64,000 bases of DNA from Eucalyptus grandis. Its lineage: Eukaryota; Streptophyta; Magnoliopsida; Myrtales; Myrtaceae. The stretch is from NCBI RefSeq assembly GCF_016545825.1, contig NC_052616.1, forward strand, positions 38,120,192-38,184,191. Direction: 5' to 3'. Below are positions 46,941 to 59,228 of this stretch, piece after piece. Every line of letters begins with the position of its first letter. The stretch's first letter is position 1. The notes beneath the pieces are model-generated. The model was not told the origin of the DNA and did not search any database. It saw only the letters and a program-made list of their open reading frames with translations. A program made the position numbers and the translations under genes.

Positions 46941-49900
46941 TGTCACGCCTCGATCCTCGGGCACGTACACATCCTTCTACTTGATCGATTTTATGATGCG
47001 ATATTCCAGGACTAAATATCGCTGACCCTTTCGTTCATTAAGCACATGCTAAAGCAATTATAAATCCCTAGATAATAAAACAATGGAATAGAAAAGTAAT
47101 GCCATATTTTTCATATTGAAATCTACAACCAAACCTTTATACAACTACACCTCAAAGTACTTTACAAAACTATTCATAACTTTCTAGTCTCATACTATTC
47201 ACATTTAGACAAGATTCACAAAGAGGATGAAATCATAGTCCTCATCCGAGTCGTACTCGGATGATCATCGGGGTTCTCCTCCAGGTACTCCTCTTTGATT
47301 TCTTTCTCCTTAGGCTCCTCATCAGGATCCTGAAATGTTATCCCACAACCGGGATGAGATTATGTCTCAGCAAGTTCTACCCCACTAAGACTCGATTAAG
47401 AAATCAATACGCTAACCGGGCTGCCTACACACGCACGGGTTAGAGGACTTACCTTGGCCTCAGATTCCACTTGCATATTAGCACAGTTCAATTGGCACTT
47501 AAGCAATCATATCACAGATCAATATCTCGATCAATCAACTTAGTCGATTTCATGTCAATCCGACCATTCCCTGGTCATCTCCCTTATTCAATCTCAAATC
47601 TTACTCATGGCTTCACGAGCACAGTCTACCAAATTTCTTGGCAACAAATTACGGTCCAAATGACACAACCTATCTTTAGGTGGCAAATTTCGGCCTAATG
47701 GGCGCGACCTTTAACAGGTGGCGGATTATGGCCTTATCTAGCGCGACCCCTATCGGGTGGCAATTTACGGCCCAACGGGCGCGACCTCTATTAGGTGGCA
47801 ATTTACGGCCCAACGGGCGTGACTTTTAACAAGTGGCAATTTACAGCCCAACGGGCGCGACCTTTAATAGGTGGCAGATTACGGCCCAATGGAAGCGACC
47901 GACTCCAAATTCTGTGGCAAATCTCGGCCCAACTGGCATAGCCATACTTCGGCGGCTTTCGAGGTTCAACTCACAACCTCTCACAATCAAATTATAATTG
48001 AATACCGACACTGATCAATCTTGGGATAAATCCCCACATACTCATCAACTCACTCAATTTCCACAAACTAGTGTTTAATTAAATAAACAGAAAGTACCAC
48101 TAAAATCAACACGAAATTTCGATAGTCGGCTATCTTAGCCTAATTTTCGAAAAAATAAATTCGGAAATTAATAATTAAATACTAAAAATCCAATTTAGGC
48201 ATGTAATGCCTTATTGGAGCCCGAAACGGGTTAGGAAAAATCCCAAGATGCATTCGATAAATAATATAGGCAATTTTCTAGCTAAGTACACTAACCATTT
48301 AACTAATATGCAATGCAATTAACTAATAATCACTAATCCATGCTAATCTAACCACCTAATTGCACTTACTAAATCTAATCAACCCTTAAGCATCATTAGT
48401 TTACTAAGCAAAGATTAGTGAGATTACTCACTTGGAAAAGCGAAGACCGGAACACCGCGACGGCGGCCAAAACCCGAACTTTCAATGGCGTTGACGGACA
48501 CTCGGGCCGGGCCTACAAGCCTCGCAAGCCCACAGCAAGAGCTGGGCTTGGGCCGAACTTGCTTGGGCCTCGCTGGAATCTTGGGCTTAACTTGCTGGGC
48601 TTCAAAGTCTGGGCCTGGGCTTCAAGTGGGCTGATCGAAATTGCTTGGGCTCATGAACGGGCCCAACTGCTGGGTCGTTGAAAATCTGCTAGACTAAGCT
48701 GGTGATGACAATTGCGAACTGGGCTGAGTTGGGTTGAAATTCGGTGGACTGTGGGCCGAATTGCTACGAGGGAGATGGGCCGAAGACAGCTGGAGATGCT
48801 GGCCGAAATTGGAAGTGGGCTGGCGGTCTCCTTAATCGACTTCGCGCGGCCCAATTGAGACAGAAACAGCGAAGGGATCGCTGAAGTTGCAGACGCTAGA
48901 TTCACTGGCGTTGAGCTACGGGCGATGCTGGCTGCAAAGGATGGAGACGCAAGGACGTGGCTTCGGCGGCAGAGGCGTGGGGACTTCGGTCAACAAGGTG
49001 GGGAGAGTTTTGCTGCTGTTGACCGTGAGGATGCACTGGCAGCAACTGCTTCGCTGACTTGCTGACTAAACGAACGAGGGAAGAAGACAATCGTGGGGCT
49101 GTGGTCTTCATGGTAGAAGAAGAAGGTTGATGGGCTTCTTCGCTAGCGTCGAAGGAGAATGGATGAAGGGTCTTCGGTGGCAGCTGTAGCTTCGTTGGAT
49201 GTGGCTGCCTGAAGATTGTTGGTGGACGTGGTAGCGGCAGGATATGCTTGGGAAACTGGTCGCGGACGCGTGCTGTTGGTGGAGAAGCACGAACGACGAC
49301 GCTAGACTTCTCAATGGGATCGTGGGCGGTGAAGGCGGTCAACCCCTTTGCTAAAGTGGACTGGTCGTGCGGCAGAGGGAAGAACGAAAATGGAGAAGCA
49401 GGTTGGTGGAAGAAGACACGGTAGAGCGGAAAAAGTGAACGAAGAAAAGAGCTGCAGCTTCGGTTGAGGAGGGGCAGCTCGCACGAAGAAGAGAAAGGCC
49501 AGCCAAGCGTGCACGGCAAGTTGAAGAGGAAGGAACAAAAGTCAAGCAATCCAATCCCTTACATTGATTGCATGTTCCATATTTCTTTCCAACGAAATTT
49601 CCACCAATAAATCTAATATTGATGCCAAAATATGCTGCCCTTACCATAGCTCCGAATTCTTTAATTTAAGCTTCAATTTATCCACAAAATCTCCAAATCA
49701 AAGTCCAATTTCAATGAAGATAAATCCCGTAGAATTTTCTGTAAGTACCCAACACCCAAAGGCTTAGCTTGAAAGTCCAAACTCGCTTAAATTCGGTCCA
49801 TACGAATTTTCGTTAATTTTTTGTGACGTTCGTAGGATTTTCCGTAAAAATCTCAGAATCTCTAAAAAATCTTCTGAGACTGAGTCAATGTCCCTAAAAT

Positions 49901-50460
49901 AGCTCGTGACACCACATAACTTCCAATTTCTGAAAGGTTCGAATTCACTATTAATTTCTATTCAACGCATTTTTAGCGTGACCTAGACTACCAGGTAACT
50001 TTCAAAACTTTCCAGTGCAAATGACCCGTGATCGATTTTCTTCAAGCCACAATAAACCCACTCGACTCAATGACGACTCTCGATTGTCGTGAAAATCTTG
50101 AGGATTCAAATACGGACACATGGTACCAAAACAATAAGAAAATTAGTTTAGTGTTGGTCGACGAGAATTTTTCAATTTAATGGTGTCATCCATGATTAGC
50201 CTCACATCTCAATCGAACCAACCTATCTCTGATATCGAATGACTTATATATGTGCCATAATGACTTCTAAAGATGAGCATGGTCAAGTAGCCGATTCCTA
50301 ATCGAATTCTCAAGTTTATTTACCTTAAAATTCTTAATGGTTTCCCCAGATAGTCTAGTTATCTCTAGAATGATCGGTTCTGAAAACAGCCCTATAGATG
50401 CGTCAATGAAATGCCCGATTTATTCAATAGAAAACATGACTAAAAATCTGGGATGTCACA
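46941..50460 (-). mobile_element. Solo LTR G (family A, 3520 bp)
   Basis: On the minus strand it starts TGTGACATCCCAG at 50460 and ends GAGGCGTGACA at 46941. Flanks GTGAG (46936-46940) and ATGAG (50461-50465) agree at four of five bases. It contains a leader (about 49580-48432) ending at a GTGAGT donor (48431-48426). An 18-nt block lies at 47470-47453, preceded by GCAA instead of CAG and followed by GTAAGTCC. The second acceptor ATTTCAG ends at 47330. An acidic frame then begins DPDEEPKEKE. The 215-codon frame at 49549-48902 lies in the leader and has no domain. Confidence 0.88.
47640..47945 (-). repeat. Tandem array in LTR G
   Basis: About seven units near 38-40 bp, with forward-strand pattern GGTGGCAATTTACGGCCCAACGGGCGCGACCT. 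It is homologous in position and partly in sequence to the arrays of LTRs F and H. Confidence 0.85.
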
Positions 50461-52084
50461 ATGAGATAGTGGAGGGAACCTTCACCATCAACGCTGATGG
50501 AGGTGATCTTGGTGATGAGATGGAGCTTAACAACAACCGGCGCCACCCTCGATGGTGGCTGTGGCAGAGAGTAGAGAGAGAAGAGAGAGATTGGGCGAGG
50601 ATAGGATGAGGGTTACAAGCAGAAGCAGGGGATTTAAAGGTTATGTAATGTACGCTACTGAGTGCCGCAGCAACATTAACACTGCAAACATAGAGCAGCT
50701 CAATCTCGCCCCTTTGTAAATATGATTTAGCATATGAGAGCAAATAGGTAGAATTCCCGATCGATTGCCTTAATGGTTGAGAAACAAATCAATGGTTTGA
50801 TTATGTACAGGGCAATACTTCAATTCACCACACACTAAATGTAAACATTTTTGACATACGAGTTAATCCTCCTGAACTTTCTTGCTCGCATGACACTTGA
50901 TTCATGAAATTATTGAGTCCATCGTTTATCTTAAGATGGTTTTGCTAGTAGAACAAAAGGGGAAATGTGAAATCCCTTCAGTGCGCCATATGAGGTCTTT
51001 GTTGGGTTGTGGAAATGTAGTGGTGATGGTAAAATAATAATTTGAAATAGACAACTCGAGACACTTGTTATATCAGGTTGCGGTACAAGTATAATACATC
51101 AAATAAACTCGCATAACTATTACAGTATATCTTCTCACACCATATACCAAACACTTAGTTCACTAGATTATCCGAAGATACACCCATAACTCTTATTTTT
51201 TTACCTAGTTCACTAGATTATCCGAAGATACACCCACAACTCTTTTATTTTTTTATGCAACCTCTCTTTTCTCTCTCTACCAAGCTCACACTTTTGCTCT
51301 GTGGCTTACTCCTAAACTACACTTTAATTACAGTGCAATGGTGGGCAGGCATGTTCACAAACGCTGCTACATGAGGAAAATATCCTAGACGAATAAAGTG
51401 AAGTCAAAACTAAAGCTTCACGTTGAATTGACATCTTTGAGAAAGAACAGCACTTCTTCAAATTGTCTTTTGAAGGAATTTAATGCTTGTTCCCATAGCT
51501 AGGCATAGGTTTACTATTGATTTAAAGAGGTGTTGCCAATTTAACAACCCCAATCAATTTTATTATAGTTCAACAGTCTATGCAATCTGCTGTTTATCGG
51601 GTCATACTATTGAGAACTAGGTTAACCTCCTGTACCCTGTAACTGGGGGCTTGCCTTGGGTCATTACTGTTCTGGTTACAGGGTAACCCAACCAAGACAG
51701 GGGTGGTTTCCACCAAACGGGGCCATCTGCACCTGCCTGCTGACAAGGCAGGCTACCAAATATGTACCTTATTTTTATGTGCGAGGTTCACATGCCCAAC
51801 TCCTCCAACCCCACACCCCAAAGACAAAAATGTTCCCCTTTGTATCTTTTTCTTCTCGAAAAGGAGGGAATACCCTCTAGGTGCTTCACGTCTAAAGATT
51901 GTTGAGGTCCGCAATGATTCCAAACAAAGCATTTTAAGGACTTACTCATGTCCTATCAAGTCATGCTAATTAGAAACTGTTTTTAGCTATAAAATTTAGC
52001 TTTGTCTCATTAATTTTCTGTATTTTCAATGACGAGAAAGCTATCTGAAATAAGTTAATCAGAGCTAAAAATTTACCCCTGTAA
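50461..52084. other. Unassigned region between LTR G and oxygenase remnant 3
   Basis: The first 150 bases are GC-richer. If LTR G is removed, both strands read open across the junction (on the plus strand from an ATG near 46908 to about 50606), but no known domain is recognised. A 50-bp unit is duplicated in tandem at 51155-51254 (GTTCACTAGATTATCCGAAG). At 51635-51690 CCTGTACCCTGTAAC faces GTTACAGGGTAACC, a small inverted repeat. No confident gene. Confidence 0.5.
51155..51254 (+). repeat. 50-bp tandem duplication
   Basis: Two adjacent copies of a unit containing AGTTCACTAGATTATCCGAA and GATACACCCA.AACTCTT differ at only a few bases. Confidence 0.85.
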
Positions 52085-52425
52085 CCATATAGACCCTTTA
52101 GAGTATAATGCGAGTTATAGTGTCATGAATTTCGATTTGGGGCTGGTTAAGTAATTGCACACTCATCATTTGATCATGACAACGATGGAATACAAGTCAA
52201 TACCACGGACTTTACAGCACTGGTTGATAGTTCAGACATGCAGAGGAGACGAGATTGACAAGAAGTTTTTGGTCATTATTTTCTTCCTTATGAAGGACTT
52301 CCCTAAGATACAAACCCATGTTTTAAAACCAGGTTTCATGACTATTCTACATATCACCGTTTGCAGATACTTGCTCTATAAATACAACTAGGATCTTCTG
52401 GGCTTCTTCGTGCTGAACACTACTA
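52085..52425 (-). pseudogene. Oxygenase copy 3: 3' flank and last codons only
   Basis: The block matches the 3' flank of copy 2 (39215-39545) with many substitutions and small gaps. It then matches the final codons of exon 4: on the minus strand GTTCAGCACGAAGAAGCC (VQHEEA) as in copy 2, but followed by CAG instead of the TAG stop. Similarity ends at about 52425, where a gypsy gag remnant begins. The rest of this gene is not in the window; it was either deleted or displaced by later insertions. Confidence 0.75.
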
Positions 52426-52435
52426 ATCGATCAAT

Positions 52436-53370
52436 GTGGTCAATGACCAATCGTCCATTGTTTATCTTCATTGATAAAAATTGCAAAATTAGGATCCTTA
52501 TAATCTCTAGGAAAATTATGGTTGTCCACCCATTTAGGATAAGGCTTCCTATACACGTCTTGCATCTCTAATCGCAACCCAAGTGTTCCAAACTTCATTG
52601 GTGTACTACTCCAAGGTCAATTATGGATTAGGTTGACCATCTTGCCCCCTAGATGGTGATGTTAGCCATGGCTGGTTATCTGCGTTAGCATTATTATGCA
52701 TATAAGTAATATTTGCTACATTTGGTGTCACAACTGCACCAGCAGGCCTTATATCTTCAAGATTTGGCACTGGTCCGTTTGTCAACCATTCTGATTTGCC
52801 AAGTTGTTAATACCATTCTGATTCTCTGGACCAACGTTATTTTTATTATTTCCATTAACCGGCCAACCATGTTGTGGATGTTGGTATTATTTTAACCTTG
52901 GTTAGAAGCTTTTGGCTTTTGCAACAGGAGTTGAAAATAACTGCCCTGAGCTGTTGGCATTATTGAACTGCCCAAATGTATAAGAATCGTATTCTTCAAC
53001 CGCTGGATATCTTTGAAGGGATATGGTTGGTTAAACGATCCAGGCCTTGAGCATTGACTACGTTCATCGACCTTATTTCATCGGACATGTGGCTGACTAT
53101 GTAGTTAGCCTTGCCATTTTGCTGTGTCTCGGACAACCTCCTTACGATTGATACCGTGTTAAGATTTGGTGCCATCTCTTTCATTTGCTTTTCCGTCAGG
53201 TGTCTCAGGACGTTGGCATTTCCTCCTTGGTTCTCTTCTGCCACTCCTCGAGCAGCTAAAGGCTCAAAATGCACAGCCCCGTCAATGCCATCTTGTGGCA
53301 ATGGGTGATTGCCAGCGGCATTATCAGTTTCTTGTTGATTTCTGGAACTTGCCAGGGCAAAAATCTTAAA
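52436..53370 (-). pseudogene. gag: Decayed Ty3/gypsy gag fragment
   Basis: Read from 53370 downward, one frame gives about 110 open codons (LTEKQMKEMAPNLNTVSIVR; SDEIRSMNVVNAQGLD). Broken sequence with NVANITYMHNNANADNQPW follows. The last recognisable piece, near 52560-52440, reads YPKWVDNHNFPRDYKDPNFA and FINEDKQWTIGH. That last piece is the typical start of plant gypsy capsid domains (KPYP.WVD..PFP.GYK.P.F..F.GED). The capsid core that should follow is missing, cut at the border with the oxygenase remnant. Confidence 0.6.
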
Positions 53371-53554
53371 TCACTTAGCAAAAAGTCCTACTAAGTTTGC
53401 CGAAAAGATACTTTACCCAAAGACTGAATCTTTTACCAAAATGGTTTATTTTGGTTTTGAAAAAGAGGTTCTACGTTGATTTAGGAAATAAATTTTATTT
53501 GGCTTTTAGGAATAGAAGGAAATGAAAAGTGATTTTTGGAAATTTAAAGTGCAA

Positions 53555-53594
<40 letters not shown>

Positions 53595-54027
53595 GTTGGT
53601 CATATTCTATATCTATTCTACTCTCACTCTCAGACTTTTGCTCTACTTTCGTACAAGTAGTAGGAGTTGAAATCTACACTCAAAGTTAAATTGTCCCCAC
53701 CTCAACCCTTCTTGAGAATATGCGGTTTTAAAGAGTGGCCTCTAGGACAAACCCTAGTGGTTTATAAGAAAATATTAATTCCCAAGAAATTAGATAAACA
53801 TGGAATAAAATAACAACTTCTTTTAAATTAAATATATCACATTGTGGTGAATGAAAGAGTTTCTATAATACTTATTCGCAGGTACACATAGCCCACTTAC
53901 ATGGTTACACCGGCTACACCGGTTACACATGAACGATTGCTATTCTAACTATAGCTATTGATGCACATTCTCTAGGATTCTTTGCATGCCCTTAGTACCT
54001 TGATATTCATCCTCCAAAAGCAGTTAT
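53371..54027. other. AT-rich spacer with an AT microsatellite
   Basis: A pure AT repeat of 31 nt occupies 53557-53587. Near 53885-53935 there is a short repeat CATGGTTACACCGGCTACACCGGTTACAC. No gene seen. Confidence 0.7.
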
Positions 54028-57000
54028 CGTTACGCCCCGATCCTCCGAGTATGTGCCCATCCCTCCATGGTCAATTAATTAACAACGTCCTATAACGCAT
54101 TGTCGATCCATTTAGTTTTTAATTTGCATGCGAAAGCAAATAACTAATCCCCAGACAACAACAAGATAGGATAGAAAAGCATGACCATAATTTTTTGAAC
54201 TGAAAATCACAACACGCTTATATATATTTATACATATCAAGCCATGTCATTACAAAACCAGTCTATAAAAACAAGGTTTGCAAAACAGGGGGGTTTATAA
54301 AACTACATATCCTCTTCCTCCACCTCCTCACTAACATTGGAGCCTTCCTCCGAGTACACCGAAGTTCCTAGGTCTTCAAGATCCGAGTCCACCGGGTCTA
54401 CCATCGAACCTTTAAGGGGATCTATAGTGCCTTTCCCAAAAGCAACCTCCGACACATACACAGGTACCTCGGATTCTGAAATAAGACCCTCTCTCTATCC
54501 ATGTCACTCATGACAATACCATGATCTGTATCGATGAGATACCTTATGGGGTAGAGCCTCATCAACCTAGACCACAAACTTCATGAGCTCATAGACTAGA
54601 TCCCTAAGGTGCCCGTGAATCAGAATATAGAGTACCTATTCTGTGATATTTTTTAGTTTGACCAAAATGTTCAAGAGGAGCTGCCATCTAGAGCCTTGAA
54701 ATCGTTATCTCACAATGAAATGAGATGACGTCTCAGTGAGTTCAACCCCTTAAGACCCGACTAGGAAGAAAATACGCCCCGAGGACTGTCTAAGCACAAG
54801 CACAAGCCAAAGGACTTACCTTTGCCTCCGTTCCTTCCTACAAGTCAGTACAATTCACAAATTCATGAAATCACATCAACAAATCAATTCAAATCATTAA
54901 ATCGGATCGAATCATCGATCAATCACCATAGTCAAGTCCATGTCATTAGGACCATCACACGGTCATTTCAATTACTCACTCCAACTATTAATTACGGCCC
55001 AAAGGGCACAGCCTAATAAATGTTCAGCGGTGAATTGTAGCCCAATGGGGACAGTCTGTTCCAAGATTGGCGGTAAGTTATGACCCAATAGGCACAGCCA
55101 TACTTTGGCGGTTGATTATGACCCAAGAGGCACAACCATACTTTGGTGGCTGGTTACGACCTAATGGGCATAGCAATACTTCGGCGATTTTCTTGATTTA
55201 ACTCATAACATCACACACAATATGCATCATCTCAACTTTCAATAGTCATCTTCCTACGACTATAAACCACCACACGGTTAAGCATCCACGGCCAAGAGCA
55301 TTGGATTCCAAACTTAAATTCCTCAATTAACATAATAACTTGGCTTATTTTTCTCGGGTTAAAGATACCCGTTAAAAATAATTGTGTGTGGGTATATAGT
55401 CGGCGTTATCAAAATACAATATTTTCCTTTCCATAATTCTCACTATTTTATATGGTCGATAAAAACATTTTTGGCTCTATAAATTGACACTCGGTAATTT
55501 TCTAATTAAATACTGATATTAATAAATTTTGGGATAAATATCCCAAAATTGTAAATCACACTCAATTGCACAAAATAACAGTTAATTAAATAAACATATC
55601 ATACCACTGCAATCAGCATAAAATTCTGATCACCAACTATCCCGGTCTAATTTTTAGAATATCAATAAATAATTAAATAATTATAATAAATCATTAATAA
55701 ATGGCAATAATGCTCACTTAGGCCCGTAAAGCCTAATTAAAAGCCAAGACGGGTTCATAAAATTTTTGAACTACTTTAGATAAATACTAGAGCTTGTCTA
55801 GATTCTAATTACACTACTCTAACCACCTAACATGTAATAACGGTTAATTAAATTGCTAATCTATTCTAACATCAACATAATCCATACTTAATATAAACTA
55901 ATCAACCCTTAAGCATCATTAACTTAATAAGCAATGATTAGTGAGTTAAACTCACTTGATTAAGGATCCGCTCGGATCAAAACGATAGGGACGCGGTGAG
56001 GGTCGAGATACTCCAAAGTGGGACCACTTTCGAGGTTCGGAAGGCCACAAAAACAGGCCAAATAGTGGCTGGAAACCCACTGTTGGTCGATTCTGTTCTT
56101 GGTTGAGAAGGGCTGCTCCAGTGGCTTGAAGTAGCAAAGGACGATCAACGAGGATTGCAGTGGGGTCAAGTGGGCTGTGGCAAAGCTTCACGGCGGCAAG
56201 TGGTGGCTCATGGTGATTATGGGAGCTCCAACAGTGGCCTGTGCTAGCCTAGTGAGTTGTTGGAAGCAAGAATGGCCAGGGACGACGCAACTAGGCTCAT
56301 GGGACTAGTAGACGTGCAACGGGCGAGCGGGCGGCGCACTAGCGGCTATTCGAGCTTCGGCGGGCTTTGGTGGTGGAAGGGAGCTGGTTTGGTCAACTTT
56401 TGGGTTTTTTAGAGGCTTCAAGGAGCTAGAGAGGAAGGGTGGTCAACGGTAAAGGAGGGAGAAGGAGGGGGATTGATTTGGCTAAGGTGGGGGCCACCAT
56501 GTCTCCAACTTATCTCTTTGGTTCCCTTGACTTGGTCCCACCAAGTGTGTTGTCTTCCTCTGCCCATTTTCTAGCAGCCAACTCCCTTTTAGAAGCCTTG
56601 AGATGGTCCAATTGTTGTGGGCAATGGGGACATACGAATTTGCACAACATTTGGCCTAATTTGGATTAAATTCTCATTTGATTCGACTCAAATCGACCTC
56701 TATAAATCCAACCATCAAGCTCATGATCAAATTGGCATTCTTCCTCATTAATTAATCCTACTTGCATCCTAATTCACGATAAAAAATGGTTATCTGCATT
56801 TTCTAGTCGAAAATAGCCTATCTCAACTTTTTTCGCCAAAATCTCGGTTTGCAAAAAAATCTTTGAAGACTAAGTCGATGTTCCTAAAATAACTTGTGAC
56901 ATGACAGAACTTTCAATTTTTGAAATCAAATTCAAATTCACAATTAATTTCAATCTAGCACGATTTTAGCGTGACTTATGCTACTAGATAGTTTTCAGAA

Positions 57001-57452
57001 ATTTTTAATGCAAATACTCGTGATTGATTTTCTTCAAGCCACAATGAATTTTTTCAACACATTGGCGATTCTTGGTTGTTGTGAAATCTCGAGGATTCAA
57101 ATACGGATACAAGGTACCAAAACGATAAAAAAAAAATTAGACTAATGCCAATCGACGAGAATTTTTCAATTTGGTGGAATCACCCATGTTTAACCACACA
57201 TCTCAGTCGAACTGACATATTTCTGATTTTTAATCTATCTTTACTATGCTATAATAATCTATGTAGATGAGCACGATCGAGTAATCGATTCATGGTCGAA
57301 TTCCTAAGTCTATTGCATTAAAATTCTTTAATGACTTCCCCAGATAGTCTAGTTATTCCTAGAGTGATCAGCTTGAAGAATAGCACTATAGGTGTTGATA
57401 AAATGCTCATTTATTAAATTGAAAATAAAATTGCAAATTTCAGGATGTCACA
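54028..57452 (-). mobile_element. Solo LTR H (family A, about 3.4 kb)
   Basis: On the minus strand it starts TGTGACATCCTG at 57452 and ends GGGGCGTAACG at 54028 (the terminal CA has become CG). Flanks GTTAT (54023-54027) and TTTAT (57453-57457) agree at four of five bases. A TATA-like GGATTTATAGAGG lies at 56709-56697. The GTGAGT donor is at 55955-55950. An 18-nt block at 54837-54820 lies between TTGTAG and GTAAGTCC. Downstream, an acidic frame ends near 54305 (for example DSDLEDLGTS and SNVSEEVEEEDM). Confidence 0.88.
54985..55200 (-). repeat. Tandem array in LTR H
   Basis: Five or six units of about 40 bp with forward-strand pattern TTACGGCCCAAAGGGCACAGCC followed by ATACTTTGGCGG. They are clearly related to the F array. 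Confidence 0.8.
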
Positions 57453-57889
57453 TTTATAACTTACATGGCATATGGATGATCAACCATCACTTGATATTGG
57501 AGTTGTGATTTCACAAAGGAATTGATACATTCTACTTTATCTTCAAGCTTCAACACCTAAAAACATTCATAACACTACATCGATTGCAAAATAACCTTTG
57601 TCGACGACTTACATGACACATTGTTGATGACTTTATCAACAAGTTGTCCATTTTGATAACCCTTGCTAATAACTCCTTTGACCAACCTTCAGGATAATCG
57701 ATTGACTCCTCTACTTGTTGATAAACGAGTTGGTCAATTTTTTACGTATACATGCATAAAATGAATTTTGTTGGAAATTTTTCATTGTTACTTACTATCA
57801 AGGATTTGATTTTCCTATATTTGGGAAATTTTTGCAAATAATGTGTAAGTCATTTTCTAATATATGTAATAAAAAATAATAAGAATAAG
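57453..57889. other. Unassigned AT-rich sequence
   Basis: No gene or repeat recognised between LTR H and the following G-rich repeat block. Confidence 0.55.
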
Positions 57890-58310
57890 TCTTGAGTATA
57901 ACCTCAAGTCATAGTTGGGGGCACCGGGGCTTGGGACTTGAGCCTAGCATGGGGGACTTGGGTATGGCTATTGGGTCTTGTACCCAAGTGCAAGGGACCA
58001 GAGCCTGGCCTCAAGGGATTCTAACCCTTCCTCGAGGGACCCAAGCCCGACCATTAGGGACCTTAGCCTAGCTTGAGCATTAGGGGAGCAAGGATATCGG
58101 ACTGGGGGGTCAGCGATCTTGAGCTTTGCTATTGAGGTCTCAAGCTCTAATCTTGGGAACCTAGGCCCAACATCGACAAACTAGGGCGTGGTAGCCAAGG
58201 TCCCAAGCCCAGTCACTTGTACTTGGGTACAATCTCGACCTTGGGGGAGCTACGCTTGCCCTCAATGGGCCTGCCCCAAACCTAGGTGACCTAAGCTAGG
58301 AGAAGGGGGG
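57890..58310. repeat. Degenerate G-rich repeat block
   Basis: Units of about 25-35 bp combine GGGACTTGAGCCTAGC, CTATTGGGTC and CCAAGTGCAAGGGACC in changing order. A shorter relative lies at 45500-45600. It has no open frame of note and its origin is unknown. Confidence 0.6.
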
Positions 58311-59228
58311 GAGTTGTATAAAATGTTTTAAATCTATTATACGACGGTTCATTTAGTCATAAACCTTTCAATTTTATCAATTTAGTTCCAAACATTTTAA
58401 TGAATTGCCAATTTGGTCATTTCGATTAATTTTGGTTGGATATCGCTAACATGGTAGGCCAATTAGCACTGATCATCTTACGTGACGTGACCAACACTGA
58501 CTTGGACAATTTTTGAAAATTTTTAAAAACTCCCAAATTTTTTACTTTTTATTTTCTTTTTACAAAGGTTTGGCACGGTTGTTGGCTATTGGCCGAAGGC
58601 CAATAACCCTCATCTAAAATTTGGCAACATAAGGGCTGGTGAAGGTCACGACACCCCACTAAGTCTTGTGACAGCCTAGACAAGGGTTTGCAACGCCCTT
58701 GCCAACCACAATGAGGTCTTGCAAGAGCTTGCCAAACTTCACTAGATTTGGTGAGGCAATGGCATCACAACCCTTGTAGCCATAGTGAGGGTGAGAAAGG
58801 GTTGCAGTGCGCTTCCTATGGCCTACAAGGGTTCATGATATCCTTGTTAGCCACAATGAGGGCTTATGAGCCCTCGCTAGATCTAGCTAGGGCTTTATGA
58901 CCCTTGCCTGTGGTTAGGGAGGGCTTCCTCACCTAGAGCCCCGTGAGCTAGCCCTTGCTTAGTGGCTAGTGTAGGTCGTTGGCTCTTGGCCAACAGACAC
59001 GCCACGTAGGAAGACCAATGCTAATTTGGCTATCATGGTAGCAATATCTAGCTAAAATTAACCGGAATGACTAAATTAACAATTTATTAAAAGGTTTATG
59101 ACTAAATTGACAATTTATTAAAAGTTTTATGACAATTTTTACAAAAAATTAGGTTTAAGACTAAAATCGAAAGGTTTAAATTGGCCACCAAATGATAGGT
59201 TTAAGAATTTTTGGATAATTTTCCCTAA
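58310..59228. mobile_element. Long-inverted-repeat element, Mutator-like, decayed
   Basis: The left arm (about 58320-58510) and the right arm (about 59000-59225) are inverted copies, for example TAATTTTGGTTGGATATCGC against the complement of GCAATATCTAGCTAAAATTA. The arms resemble those of the element at 36595-37939 (TTTAGTC.TAAAC themes). The interior (AGGGCTTGCAAGAGCTTGCC type) looks like a C-to-T-decayed version of the same kind of GC-rich filling. A target duplication could not be identified. Confidence 0.7.

Noticed and set aside
47640..47945. Regularly spaced repeats that look like a CRISPR array
   Set aside because: Units are about 38-40 bp and adjacent, without unique spacers. The genome is a plant, and the array sits at a fixed place in an LTR with relatives in F and H.
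48902..49549. A 215-codon minus-strand frame in LTR G
   Set aside because: It lies in the hypervariable leader, has no counterpart in sister LTRs, and its composition reflects the CT-rich strand.
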